A stretch of DNA of 64,000 nucleotides from SCTD01 sp038256525 (GTDB lineage Bacteria; Actinomycetota; Actinomycetes; Mycobacteriales; SCTD01): the NCBI GenBank assembly GCA_038256525.1, contig JBBSKF010000003.1:1-64000 (forward strand). Reading direction: 5' to 3'. Position 1 is the first letter of the stretch; each line of letters starts with the position of its first letter. Of this stretch, positions 25,519-33,455 are shown piece after piece. The notes beneath the pieces are model-generated. The model searched no databases. It saw only the letters and a program-made list of their open reading frames with translations, and was not told the origin of the DNA. Both the position numbers and the translations under genes were made by a program.

Positions 25519-27006
25519 TCAGCCCAGGATCGTCTCGGCAGAGGCGCTCGTGACGACGGCTCCGTCGGCCTGAACCCGCACGACCGACTGGGCCTTCGTC
25601 ACGCCGGTCAGGGCAAATCGCGACGACACGCTCATGGTGGGGGTGACCGCCGCCGGCAACAGCCCGCCCGACCAGGTGCAGCGGGCCTGGGTGTCCAGGA
25701 CACAGGTCCACGCGCTCGACTCCGGCGTGCTGACCGAGACGACGGTCTGTGCCGGACCACCGTCGAAGGCGATGGCCAACGGACGACGCTCGGCCGTCGC
25801 GGATCGGTTCGTGACCGAGACGGTGTGCTTGCCCGTGGCGCCGAGGGCCGCGCGCGAGGGGCTCAGCAGGGTCACCGCAAGTGGTGGCAGGGCGGTCGGG
25901 CTGGGGCTGGGGCTGGGGCTGGGGCTGGAGGTTGTGCGGCGGAAGCGGTCGCGCAGGGCGGCGCCCATCACGGTGGGCGTGCCCGCGTAGTCGGTGATCA
26001 TGGCGACCTGGCCTTGCGCGCAGTCGAAGACTGTCCAGGTCCAGCCGATCACCGACACCCCACGGGTGTCGGCCCAGTCGAGGTAGCCGTTGACGAAGCC
26101 GGCTCCGCAGCCGACCTCCCCGACCTCACCGGTCACCACCGGCACCTGCGCGGCGACCGGGGCGATCTCCCGCTCCCAGCAGGCCGCCGTGGCGCACTGG
26201 CTGTGGTTGTAGACATGCACCCCGGCGACCAGCTGACCGGCTGGGTCGACCGGCCGGTAGGCCAGCCACTGGGACAGGTCGTTACCCCAGCCCAGACCGT
26301 TGAGGATGATCGGTTGGCGGGCGCCGGTGCCGCGCACCGCATCGACCAGGCTCTGCATCCCTGCGGCACGCCAGCCCTGCGAGGTCGTGCAGCCATCACG
26401 CCAGCACGCCCAGCTGATGTCATGCGGCTCGTTGTAGACGTCGAACATCACCGCGGGGTCGTCACGGAACGTACTCGCCACTGAGGACCAGAACGCCGGG
26501 GAACGCTCCGCGTCCGCCATCAACGCCTGATCAGTGGCCCGGGCTGCGCCCGCCGCGTTCCAGTGCAGGTCGAGCACCGCGAGCAAGCCCGCGGCATGCA
26601 ACCGCTGCACATAGCCCACGATCGCCGAGCGGTACGCCGCCCCGCCGTAGGTCGTCGACACGCCGTTCACACCCAGCCAGCAGTCCTGGTTGAGCGGGAC
26701 CCGCACCGCGGTGATCCCCCAACCGGTCATCACCGCGATCGCCGCGTCATCCACCGGCCCCGAGAAGATCCCCCACCCCTGCACACAGGCATATTCAGTC
26801 CCCGAACGGTTCGCCCCCTGCAACCGCACCGGGCTGCCCGCAGCATCCACCAGCCGGTTGCCCGACACCGTCACCGACAACGGGGCACCAGCCGCACCCG
26901 CAACCGACGGCGTCACCCCCGCCAGCAACCCAGCCAGCACCGCGACCAGCACACCCACCAGCACGCCACGACGAGACACACCGACCCATCGACCGGCAGC
27001 CCACAC
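25519..27006 (-). CDS. Secreted GH5-family glycoside hydrolase
   Basis: 495 residues. A Sec signal peptide (basic VSRRG, hydrophobic LVGVLVAVLAGLLAG, cut near VAGAAG-AP) is followed by a GH5 TIM barrel (about 42-350) with the acid/base Glu193 in FDVYNEPHD and the nucleophile Glu294 in VTGEVGEVGC; LDLHWN and GVHVYNHSQ line the site. Several Cys suggest disulfides. A Pro-Ser linker (about 366-376) leads to a C-terminal beta domain. Targets could be beta-glucan or mannan. The start GTG at 27006 follows AAGGGG; a GTG eight codons later is possible. Divergent from the membrane glycosyltransferase, so the two may make and trim the same surface glycan. Confidence 0.87.
   Translation of the reverse strand: MWAAGRWVGVSRRGVLVGVLVAVLAGLLAGVTPSVAGAAGAPLSVTVSGNRLVDAAGSPVRLQGANRSGTEYACVQGWGIFSGPVDDAAIAVMTGWGITAVRVPLNQDCWLGVNGVSTTYGGAAYRSAIVGYVQRLHAAGLLAVLDLHWNAAGAARATDQALMADAERSPAFWSSVASTFRDDPAVMFDVYNEPHDISWACWRDGCTTSQGWRAAGMQSLVDAVRGTGARQPIILNGLGWGNDLSQWLAYRPVDPAGQLVAGVHVYNHSQCATAACWEREIAPVAAQVPVVTGEVGEVGCGAGFVNGYLDWADTRGVSVIGWTWTVFDCAQGQVAMITDYAGTPTVMGAALRDRFRRTTSSPSPSPSPSPTALPPLAVTLLSPSRAALGATGKHTVSVTNRSATAERRPLAIAFDGGPAQTVVSVSTPESSAWTCVLDTQARCTWSGGLLPAAVTPTMSVSSRFALTGVTKAQSVVRVQADGAVVTSASAETILG
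25898..25928 (+). repeat. GGGGCT tandem repeat (Pro-Ser linker), G-quadruplex-prone
   Basis: Five G-tracts of three to four bases separated by CT, encoding the Pro-Ser repeat of the GH5 linker on the other strand. The spacing meets the usual G-quadruplex pattern, and repeat number could change by slippage in 6-bp steps without breaking the frame. Confidence 0.7.
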
Positions 27007-27123
27007 CCCTTGAGGAGCACAGCGACCGAAAGGAAACCGGACACCGGGGCACAGACGTCCGCCTGTCCTAAAGAATCATGAGAACACTGGTGCAAACCGG
27101 ATTACGTAGGGTAACCAGCCGCT

Positions 27124-28464
27124 ATGCACACGAGGGGGGACATCTCCACGCCGTCAGGCGCACCGGACGGGGCTGCCGCCGTGCCCGGAGAGCAGCAGCG
27201 GCGCCGGGGCACCGGGCCCTGGCTGCTGGTTCAGGACGTCCAGAGGGCAAAGCACCGCGACCACCTGGCGCCCGGGTGGCTGCTGGTCGCGCTGCTCTCG
27301 GTGATCGGTCTGTCGGCGCTGCTCCACCACCGACGCAGTCGCGTCCCGGCGCTCGAGGTGCCGAGGCAGCGCACCCCGGACCTTCCGCAGACCGGGCTAC
27401 CGGCGGGTCCCGTCCGCCGCGAGGTGGCGGTGCTCATCGCCACCCGCAACGGAGCCGACACCCTCGCCTCGACCATCGCCTCGGCCGCCGGGCAGGCAGA
27501 CGTCTATGTCGTCTCCGACGGCTCCACCGACGACACCGCGCGCATCGCCGAGCAGAGCGGCGCCAAGGTTCTCGCGCTGTCGGTGAACATCGGCAAGCCG
27601 GCCGCGCTCTACCGCGCCAACCGGCACTTCGGGCTCACCACCGACTACCGCGCGGTCGCCGTGCTCGACGACGACACCGTCATCGGGCCGGAGTTCATCA
27701 AGCACTGCTTGGCCGGGCTGACCGACCGAGTCGCCATCGTGGTCGGCCGGACGATCACGAACTGGACGCGCGAGCACCGTTGGAACCCCTGGCTGGCCGT
27801 GCGCGCCTACTCCTACTGGAAGTACCAGCTGCTCGTCCGCCGCGGTCAGAGCGCCTTGAACGTCATGAACTGCGTGTCGGGTAGCAACTCGCTCTACCGC
27901 TCCTCGGTGCTCGAGCAGGTGCTGGTCGAGGACACGCCGTACATCGTCGACGACACCTACTGGACGCTCGAGACCCACCGTCGCGGTCTCGGCCGCATCG
28001 TCTACGCGCCGAAGGCCACGGCGCTCATCTGCGACCCGCTGAACGGCCGCGACTGGTACAAGCAGAACCTGCGCTGGCTGTGGGGGACGATGCAGGGGAT
28101 CCGCGGCCACCGCATCGGCACCAAGCGGACGATGTTCGACTTCATGTACATCCTCATGATGCTGGACTGGTTCCTGTACGTCGTGGTCTGGCCGTTCTGG
28201 ATCGCCGCCGTCTTCTGGGTCGGCCGGGACCACTGGCCTGTGCTGCTGGCCGTCTACCTGACCGGCTACCTCGTCTGGACCTCGATCGCGGCGATTGCGC
28301 TGCGCCGCTGGCGCCTGGTCCTGCTCACCCCGTTCGTCCTCGTCTTCGACTGGCTCTACCGCGTGAACTTCGCGCACGCGCTGGTCAAAGCCCTCCGGCA
28401 GCCGAGGGTCACCTCATGCCGGTGGGAGTCCCCTTCCCGCTATGCACAAGGAGCAGCAGCATGA
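27124..28464 (+). CDS. Membrane-bound family 2 glycosyltransferase (QxxRW type)
   Basis: 446 residues, ATG at 27124, 11 nt behind TAGGGT (27107-27112), so the leader would be very short. One helix at about 51-68, then a GT2 domain: VAVLIATRNGADTL, VVSDGSTDDTARI, AVLDDDTVIGPEF (DDD), VDDTYWTLETHRRG (catalytic region) and QNLRWLWGT (QxxRW). Two or more C-terminal helices (about 335-425) follow. This is the layout of processive polysaccharide synthases such as hyaluronan or poly-GlcNAc synthase. The stop overlaps the start of a 75-residue LPFTG protein. The locus is paralleled by glycosyltransferase 45510-47222 and its LPLTG partner. Confidence 0.85.
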   Translation: MHTRGDISTPSGAPDGAAAVPGEQQRRRGTGPWLLVQDVQRAKHRDHLAPGWLLVALLSVIGLSALLHHRRSRVPALEVPRQRTPDLPQTGLPAGPVRREVAVLIATRNGADTLASTIASAAGQADVYVVSDGSTDDTARIAEQSGAKVLALSVNIGKPAALYRANRHFGLTTDYRAVAVLDDDTVIGPEFIKHCLAGLTDRVAIVVGRTITNWTREHRWNPWLAVRAYSYWKYQLLVRRGQSALNVMNCVSGSNSLYRSSVLEQVLVEDTPYIVDDTYWTLETHRRGLGRIVYAPKATALICDPLNGRDWYKQNLRWLWGTMQGIRGHRIGTKRTMFDFMYILMMLDWFLYVVVWPFWIAAVFWVGRDHWPVLLAVYLTGYLVWTSIAAIALRRWRLVLLTPFVLVFDWLYRVNFAHALVKALRQPRVTSCRWESPSRYAQGAAA

Positions 28465-28688
28465 CCGGTCCCACGAACTCAGCCAACGAAGTTGCCGCTC
28501 TCGGTACCTCCTTCGACATGGGCGGCGGCATGGGAGGCGGTGAGTCGATGGGCTTCGGCGGCGCCGACGTCCTGCCCTTCACCGGTATCAGCACCGTCCC
28601 ACTGGCCCTCGCCGGCCTGGTGGCTGCTGTCGTCGGCTCGGTGATGACCCGCCTCGGCCGGGACAAGACGCCGGTCGCCATCGACTGA
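28461..28688 (+). CDS. 75-residue LPFTG cell-wall-anchor-like microprotein
   Basis: ATG at 28461 overlaps the glycosyltransferase stop (ATGA) and follows AAGGAG. The N-terminal half is Gly/Met-rich (FDMGGGMGGGESMGFGG) with no signal peptide; then LPFTG (38-42), a hydrophobic segment (about 46-63) and a basic tail (TRLGRDK). That is the shape of a sortase-type C-terminal sorting signal, standing almost alone. It resembles the 73-residue protein at 44712-44933 (LPLTG, then VVGVVMTRV, against VVGSVMTRL here). No sortase gene is in the window; the exosortase-like gene at 44930 is the only candidate enzyme. Function unknown. Confidence 0.75.
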   Translation: MTGPTNSANEVAALGTSFDMGGGMGGGESMGFGGADVLPFTGISTVPLALAGLVAAVVGSVMTRLGRDKTPVAID

Positions 28689-28713
28689 CCAGTCGACGCG
28701 TCCGCCGCCTTGC

Positions 28714-29409
28714 TCACGCTCCCGGCGCGCGCAGCTCGTTCACGAGGTCCAGCAGATCGAAGATGATTCCCCGGAGCAGCCGGTAGCGCGCCAGCCCCAC
28801 AAGCTTCACCACCAACGGCACGGTCCGGTCGACCAGCGCGTAGGTCCTTGCCGATTCCGGGGACGCGTCGTGCACCCAATAGAGCACGATTCCCATCTGA
28901 TAGAGCCACAGCAGCTCGGGCAGGCTTGCCCGGAGCTCCGGCGGCATCTTCACGCTCGTGGCGCCGTGGACGGCCTCTGCATAGAGCGCGATCGCCAGCG
29001 CGCGTGCGGGGGCAGACTCGGCGCTGAAGGGGCTCAGTGGACTCTGCGGATCCGCGGCGAAGCGGAAGAACCCGACCGCGAAGTGCTTGTCGGCCTGAAT
29101 GGTGTCGAGCCGTGCGCGCAGCACCCCGTGCAGCCGGGCCTCGAGGTCTGTCTCACGGTCGAGGACCGGGCGGGCGGCGGCGACGTGCAGCTCCTGTGAC
29201 TGGTCGTAGTACTCCTGCACCAGGTGCTGCTTGCTGGGGTAGTAGTAGTAGGCGTTGCCGACCGACAGGCCGGCCTCCCCGGCGATGATCCGCATCGTGG
29301 TGGCTTCGTAGCCGCGCTCGCGAAACAGCCGCAACGCCGTGTCGACGATGCGCTGACGGGTCTGCTCGCCCTTGGCGGAGGACGCCGGTTCACGCCGGGG
29401 TGCAGTCAC
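28714..29409 (-). CDS. TetR-family transcriptional regulator
   Basis: 231 residues, GTG at 29409 after GAAGGA. The N-terminal helix-turn-helix (about 15-62) reads RIVDTALRLFRERGYEATTM and IAGEAGLSVGNAYYYYPSK; the C-terminal part is a helical ligand domain (ELLWLYQMGIVLYWVHDASPE). It lies 40 bp behind the 138-residue membrane-protein gene and probably shares its promoter, which carries two identical-type palindromes. Likely represses itself, the membrane protein and the divergent CoA-transferase family gene; the ligand may be an acyl-CoA or lipophilic compound, an inference from that neighbour. Confidence 0.87.
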   Translation of the reverse strand: MTAPRREPASSAKGEQTRQRIVDTALRLFRERGYEATTMRIIAGEAGLSVGNAYYYYPSKQHLVQEYYDQSQELHVAAARPVLDRETDLEARLHGVLRARLDTIQADKHFAVGFFRFAADPQSPLSPFSAESAPARALAIALYAEAVHGATSVKMPPELRASLPELLWLYQMGIVLYWVHDASPESARTYALVDRTVPLVVKLVGLARYRLLRGIIFDLLDLVNELRAPGA

Positions 29410-29449
29410 AGGACTTCCTTCGGTTGTCGGCTGCCGAGCCGAGAGGTGC

Positions 29450-29866
29450 TCAGCCGGGCATGGCGGGTGCGGACCAGACCGACTCAGGCGGCAGCGGCGG
29501 ACGTACGGGAGTCATGCGGCTCTGCTGGGCACGTCGTCGCAGCGTGTTGAGCACGAACAGGTTAGCCAGGTGCAGGACGCCCAGCACGAGCACGACGGTG
29601 CCCACCTTGACCGACAGCGCCTCGAGCGCTGACTGGCTGTCGATGACCCGCTCCTCGGTCTTGAGGGCGATCGACACGAAGCCCAGGTTGACGAGGTAGA
29701 AGCCGACCACCAGCAGGTGGTTGACCGCCTGCGCGAGCTCCTCGTCGCCGTCGAAGACATCCAACAGGAACACGCGGCCGTTGCGACGCAGCGTGCTGCC
29801 GACCCACAGCGTGATGGGGACCGCCAGAGCCAGATAGGCGATGTAGGTGAAGACGATGGGGTTCAT
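29450..29866 (-). CDS. Integral membrane protein of the TetR locus
   Basis: 138 residues, ATG at 29866 behind GAGGAGA. Three hydrophobic segments: about 5-24 (FTYIAYLALAVPITLWVGS), 47-66 (AVNHLLVVGFYLVNLGFVSI) and 85-108 (VKVGTVVLVLGVLHLANLFVL); Pro-rich C-terminus. No family known to me. It is the first gene of the TetR operon with palindromes in its leader, so it is probably induced by the TetR ligand. Confidence 0.75.
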   Translation of the reverse strand: MNPIVFTYIAYLALAVPITLWVGSTLRRNGRVFLLDVFDGDEELAQAVNHLLVVGFYLVNLGFVSIALKTEERVIDSQSALEALSVKVGTVVLVLGVLHLANLFVLNTLRRRAQQSRMTPVRPPLPPESVWSAPAMPG

Positions 29867-29883
29867 GGAGCTCTCCTCAGAGT

Positions 29884-29895
29884 TGAACGTGTTCA
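29884..29895. promoter_or_regulatory. TetR operator candidate 1
   Basis: TGAACGTGTTCA, a 12-bp palindrome with 5-bp perfect arms, 18 bp before the membrane-protein ATG. The same element recurs at 29943-29954. Confidence 0.65.
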
Positions 29896-29942
29896 GACAC
29901 GAGCAACGTACGGGGTGGCCTCGTTCTGCGCAAGCATTTTTC

Positions 29943-29954
29943 CGAACGCGTTCA
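29943..29954. promoter_or_regulatory. TetR operator candidate 2
   Basis: CGAACGCGTTCA, sharing the GAAC-N2-GTTC core with the element at 29884; centres 59 bp apart. It sits nearer the divergent CoA-transferase family gene (GTG 29998), so one repressor could shut both promoters. Confidence 0.65.
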
Positions 29955-29997
29955 AATCTTCTCGACGTACAGTGCCGCAGACCGACTGAGGGGTGAC

Positions 29998-31137
29998 GTG
30001 ACCAGGCAGGGACCGCTGACCGGCGTCCGCATTCTCGAGCTGGCCGGGCTCGGACCCGTGCCGCACGCGTGCATGATCCTTGCCGACCTCGGTGCCGATG
30101 TGCTGCGTGTCGACCGGCCCGGCAAGAGCGTCGAGCTGCTCTCCCCCGACCTGTTGACCAGGTCACGACGCTCGGTCGCTGTCGACCTGAAGCACGCTGC
30201 CGGGCCCGCGACGGTGCTTCGCCTCGTGGACCGGGCCGACGTACTCGTCGAGGGACTGCGGCCGGGGGTGACCGAGCGCCTGGGCGTCGGTCCCGAGGTG
30301 TGCCTGGCCCGCAACCCTCGACTGGTCTACGGCCGGATGACCGGCTGGGGCCAGACCGGACCGCTTGCCCTGCGAGCCGGGCACGATCTGAACTATCTCG
30401 CCGTCAGCGGCGCGCTGAGTGCCATCGGCGAGCCCGGCCGCAAGCCGGTTCCACCACTCAACCTCGTCGGGGACTTCGGCGGCGGCTCCATGCTTCTGGT
30501 CGTCGGGGTGCTCGCCGCACTCGTCGAGCGCGGGACGAGCGGTCACGGCCAGGTCGTCGACGCCGCGATGGTGGACGGGGCCAGCACGCTGATGGCCATG
30601 ACGTGGGCGCTTCGGGGAGCAGGCAGCTGGTCGGACCAGCGCGGCAGCAACCTGTTGGACGGCGGCGCGCCGTTCTATGACACCTATCGGTGCGCGGACG
30701 GGGGCTACCTTGCCGTCGGTGCCATCGAGCCGCAGTTCTGGGCGGTCGTGGTCGACGTGCTCGGCCTGGACGACGTCCCTGACCAGCTGGACGCCGATCG
30801 TTGGCCCGAGCTGCGCGACCGGGTGGCAGCGGTGATCGCCACCCGCGACCGGGACGAGTGGGCGGCGCTGTTCGCACCTCTGGACGCGTGCGTCTCCCCC
30901 GTCCTGACGATGGGTGAGGCGATGCTCCACCCGCAGCTGGCTGCCCGTAACACCATCCTCGAGGTGGACGGCGTGCCGCAACCGGCTCCCGCCCCGCGCC
31001 TGTCACGCACTCCTGGGGCGGTCAGCGGACCGCCGTCCCTGCCCGGACAGCACACCCGTCAAGCCCTGCTCGACTGGCGGTTCACGCCTGACGAGGTGGC
31101 GGCACTCGAGCGGGACGGGGCGGTCCTCCAGTTCTGA
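29998..31137 (+). CDS. CaiB/BaiF CoA-transferase family, alpha-methylacyl-CoA racemase-like
   Basis: 379 residues, GTG at 29998 after GAGGGG. Type III CoA-transferase fold: N-terminal GVRILELAGLGPVPHACMILADLGADVLRVDRP, then YGRMTGWGQTGP, GHDLNYLAVSGAL and NLVGDFGGGSMLLVVGVLAAL. The His in GHDLNY and the Asp in VGDFGGG are the residues used by alpha-methylacyl-CoA racemase (His and Asp acid/base pair), so racemisation of 2-methylacyl-CoA in branched fatty acid or sterol side-chain breakdown is more likely than CoA transfer. Under the divergent TetR operators. Confidence 0.87.
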   Translation: MTRQGPLTGVRILELAGLGPVPHACMILADLGADVLRVDRPGKSVELLSPDLLTRSRRSVAVDLKHAAGPATVLRLVDRADVLVEGLRPGVTERLGVGPEVCLARNPRLVYGRMTGWGQTGPLALRAGHDLNYLAVSGALSAIGEPGRKPVPPLNLVGDFGGGSMLLVVGVLAALVERGTSGHGQVVDAAMVDGASTLMAMTWALRGAGSWSDQRGSNLLDGGAPFYDTYRCADGGYLAVGAIEPQFWAVVVDVLGLDDVPDQLDADRWPELRDRVAAVIATRDRDEWAALFAPLDACVSPVLTMGEAMLHPQLAARNTILEVDGVPQPAPAPRLSRTPGAVSGPPSLPGQHTRQALLDWRFTPDEVAALERDGAVLQF

Positions 31138-31141
31138 CCGG

Positions 31142-31633
31142 TCACCAGCCCCAGGTGCCCGGGGCTCCCTTGAAAGGCCCGACGACATCGTCGGTCACCC
31201 ACCCCCCGTAGAAGCCGCCGTCCTGGGCGCGCACCGCCTCCCCGTCGACCGTGCACAGATCCATGCGCCCCGGATAGACGGCGACAGTGTCACGCAGCAG
31301 GGCGAACGCAGGCACCGGGGCGGGGTAGGTCCAGGCGGCCCGAGTCGCACGCAACCCACCGCCGACCACGTCCAGATAGCTCGCCAGCCCCTTCCACTCG
31401 CAGTACGACGTGCCGCCGCCTGGCTCCAGCGAACCCGGAAGCCAGTCCGGACCCGGCAGATACCAGACCGGCGGGTGACTCGTCTCGAGCACCCGAAACG
31501 CCCGCGAGGAGCGGCCCACCACAACGCCGCCGAGCACGACTGCCACCTCCTTGGACGACACCTCGAAGCGCGGCGGTCTCGGATAGTCCCAGACCGACTC
31601 CTGGCCGGGACCGGGCTGCGCGCGACGTCTCAA
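31142..31633 (-). CDS. DUF427 domain protein
   Basis: 163 residues. The start appears to be TTG at 31633, overlapping the stop of the DUF3618 gene (TTGA). DUF427 signatures: WDYPRPPRFE, VWYLPGPD, SYCEWKGLASYLDV and the C-terminal VYPGRMDLCTVDGEAV...GGFYGGWVT. A compact beta-barrel protein of unknown function, usually encoded singly. Convergent with the racemase-like gene, 4 bp apart. Confidence 0.85.
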   Translation of the reverse strand: MRRRAQPGPGQESVWDYPRPPRFEVSSKEVAVVLGGVVVGRSSRAFRVLETSHPPVWYLPGPDWLPGSLEPGGGTSYCEWKGLASYLDVVGGGLRATRAAWTYPAPVPAFALLRDTVAVYPGRMDLCTVDGEAVRAQDGGFYGGWVTDDVVGPFKGAPGTWGW

Positions 31634-32277
31634 CGGCGACGGCGCCGGAGCAGCAGCAGCAGGACAGCCACCGCTGCGGCAGCACCCGCCAGCATCGGCA
31701 CGCGGGACGGACCCGTTCCCGGCGGCGGCACCGGGCGGTAGGGCGCGAACTCCGACGTCGGCAGCGTGGCCGGCTCGGCGGCGCCCGACACCCGTGCGGC
31801 AGGGATGGCAGCCCCTGGGTCAGGCCCCGCCGTGACCTTGTCCTTCACACCTGCGGCGACATCCTTGACAGCCTCCTTCGCCGCCGACGCGGTGTGCTTG
31901 ACGCTGTCCGCGGCCTCCGAGGCGCCTTCCATGGCCGACAGCTTGACTGTCTCCGCGGCTCCTACCGCACCCTCTTTCGCCGCCAAGGCTGTCTGCTTGA
32001 CGCTCTCCGCAGCGTCTGCGACGCCTTCCTTGGCCGCGTCGCCGACCCGCTTGGTCGTCCGCTTCGCCACCCGTTTGGGGCTGACCTTGTCCACGATCGC
32101 GTCCAGCGTCTCCGCGAGATCCTCCCGCGTCTGCTCGATCTCGGCCACCAGCGCATCGGGGTCGGTGGGGTCGGGTCCGCCACTGGCTTGTGCAGCCGGC
32201 GAGCGCATCTCGGCCGCCGTCCTCAGCCGGCGCTCGGCGTCCCCGTTCTGCCCGGCGGTCCTGTCGTCACTCGCCAC
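31630..32277 (-). CDS. DUF3618 protein with long helical stalk
   Basis: 215 residues from the GTG at 32277 behind GGGAG. The DUF3618 core (DPDALVAEIEQTREDLAETLDAIVDKVSPKRVAKR) is written here as its hallmark EIEQTREDLAETLDAI plus basic KRVAKRTTKR. About 80 residues of AKE/SVKxTA repeats follow (amphipathic helix resembling LEA or apolipoprotein repeats), then a Pro-rich section and one C-terminal helix (VPMLAGAAAAVAVLLLLL) ending RRRRR. Probably tail-anchored in the membrane. DUF3618 proteins are common beside membrane-stress genes; function unknown. Confidence 0.8.
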   Translation of the reverse strand: MASDDRTAGQNGDAERRLRTAAEMRSPAAQASGGPDPTDPDALVAEIEQTREDLAETLDAIVDKVSPKRVAKRTTKRVGDAAKEGVADAAESVKQTALAAKEGAVGAAETVKLSAMEGASEAADSVKHTASAAKEAVKDVAAGVKDKVTAGPDPGAAIPAARVSGAAEPATLPTSEFAPYRPVPPPGTGPSRVPMLAGAAAAVAVLLLLLRRRRR

Positions 32278-32398
32278 GCTGCTGCTCCCTGGTCGTCGTG
32301 CTCGATGACGTGTTGATCGTCCTGCCAGTCCCCGTGCCCCCGCGCACCCCGAAGGAATCGTACGACCGCGCATCCGGCTTGTGGCGACACGGCCGCTA

Positions 32399-32438
32399 TT
32401 GCACATGACTGGCAACTAGACGTTCTCTCCCGTAGAAT
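32399..32438 (+). promoter_or_regulatory. Promoter of the metal ABC operon with inverted repeat
   Basis: TGGCAA (32410-32415), 17 nt, TAGAAT (32433-32438), then GTG 6 nt later: a leaderless promoter. TTGC-N9-GCAA (32399-32415) overlaps the -35 and may bind a metal repressor of the Zur/MntR/DtxR sort; it is too short to assign. Confidence 0.55.
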
Positions 32439-32444
32439 TGCCGC

Positions 32445-33455
32445 GTGGACCTGACCTCGCCGCGAACCGCGCTGCCGGCTGCCATGCTCACCCTCGCCTT
32501 GACGGCCTGCACGTCGCCGGCTGCCCCCGCCGGCGCCGGGGACGACGCCGATCTGACGATCGTGTCGACCGTCGCTCCGATCACGTCGATCGTCGCGAAC
32601 GTGGCCGGCCAGAACGCCCGGATCACGGGCGTCGTGCCGGAGGGGACCAACAGCCACACCTTCGAGCCGCCGCCGCAGGTGTCCAAGGTGATGTCCGGCG
32701 CCGATGTCGTCTTCGTCAACGGCTTGCAGCTCGAGGAACCCACCTTCGAGCTGGCAGCGGAGAACGCCCCGGAGACCGCGCTGATCGTGAAGTTGGGCGA
32801 CGAGGTGCTACCGCCGCAGGACTACATCTTCGACTTCTCGTTCCCGAAGCAGGACGGCAAGCCCAACCCACACCTGTGGACCGACCCGACCTACGCGATC
32901 CGCTACGCCGGCGTGATCCGGGACACACTCGTCGACCGCGACCCGGACAACGCCGCGAGCTACCGCGCGAACCACGACGCCTTCGTGACCAAGGCCACCG
33001 CGCTGTCGGAGGCCCTGCGAACCGACCAGGCGACCATTCCGGCCGGCAGGAAGCAGCTGCTCACCTACCACGACGCCTACGCCTACTTCGCCAAGACCTA
33101 TGGCTGGGAGGTCATCGGGGCCGTCCAGCCGGCCAACTTCGAGGATCCGCAGCCGAAGGAGATCGCCCGCATCATCGACCAGGTGCGGGAGCGGAACCTA
33201 CCGGTCATCTTCGGGTCCGAGGTCTTCCCGTCGAAGGTCCTGGAGCAGATCGCCGCCGAAACGGGCGCTCGCTACGAAGACACACTGCGCGACGACGACC
33301 TGCCCGGCAAGCCCGGCGACGACGACCACTCCTGGCTGGGGCTGATGCGTTACGACTACGTCACGATGATCCGCGGGCTCGGCGGGACGACCGCCTCGCT
33401 CGACGCGCTCGACGTCACAGACGTGGCGCCCGACCGGGCGGACTACCCCCAGTGA
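32445..33455 (+). CDS. Zinc/manganese ABC transporter substrate-binding lipoprotein
   Basis: 336 residues, leaderless GTG at 32445. Lipobox LTAC near residue 21 after a short hydrophobic signal. ZnuA/TroA fold: STVAPITSIVANVAGQNARI, the first ligand His in TNSHTFEPPP, then NPHLWTDP, TYHDAYAYFAKTYGWEV and GSEVFPSKVLEQIAAETGA. There is a short acidic/His stretch (GDDDHSW) near the C-terminus instead of the long His loop of zinc-specific ZnuA, so zinc or manganese are both possible. First gene of a three-gene importer operon. Confidence 0.9.
   Translation: MDLTSPRTALPAAMLTLALTACTSPAAPAGAGDDADLTIVSTVAPITSIVANVAGQNARITGVVPEGTNSHTFEPPPQVSKVMSGADVVFVNGLQLEEPTFELAAENAPETALIVKLGDEVLPPQDYIFDFSFPKQDGKPNPHLWTDPTYAIRYAGVIRDTLVDRDPDNAASYRANHDAFVTKATALSEALRTDQATIPAGRKQLLTYHDAYAYFAKTYGWEVIGAVQPANFEDPQPKEIARIIDQVRERNLPVIFGSEVFPSKVLEQIAAETGARYEDTLRDDDLPGKPGDDDHSWLGLMRYDYVTMIRGLGGTTASLDALDVTDVAPDRADYPQ

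Noticed and set aside
27007..27123. Riboswitch between GH5 and glycosyltransferase genes
   Set aside because: No c-di-GMP, c-di-AMP or other conserved aptamer core seen, and the rightward leader would be only a few bases long.
28461..28688. Classical sortase substrate
   Set aside because: LPFTG fits, but there is no signal peptide and no exported domain, and no sortase gene is in the window; kept as a microprotein of unknown role.
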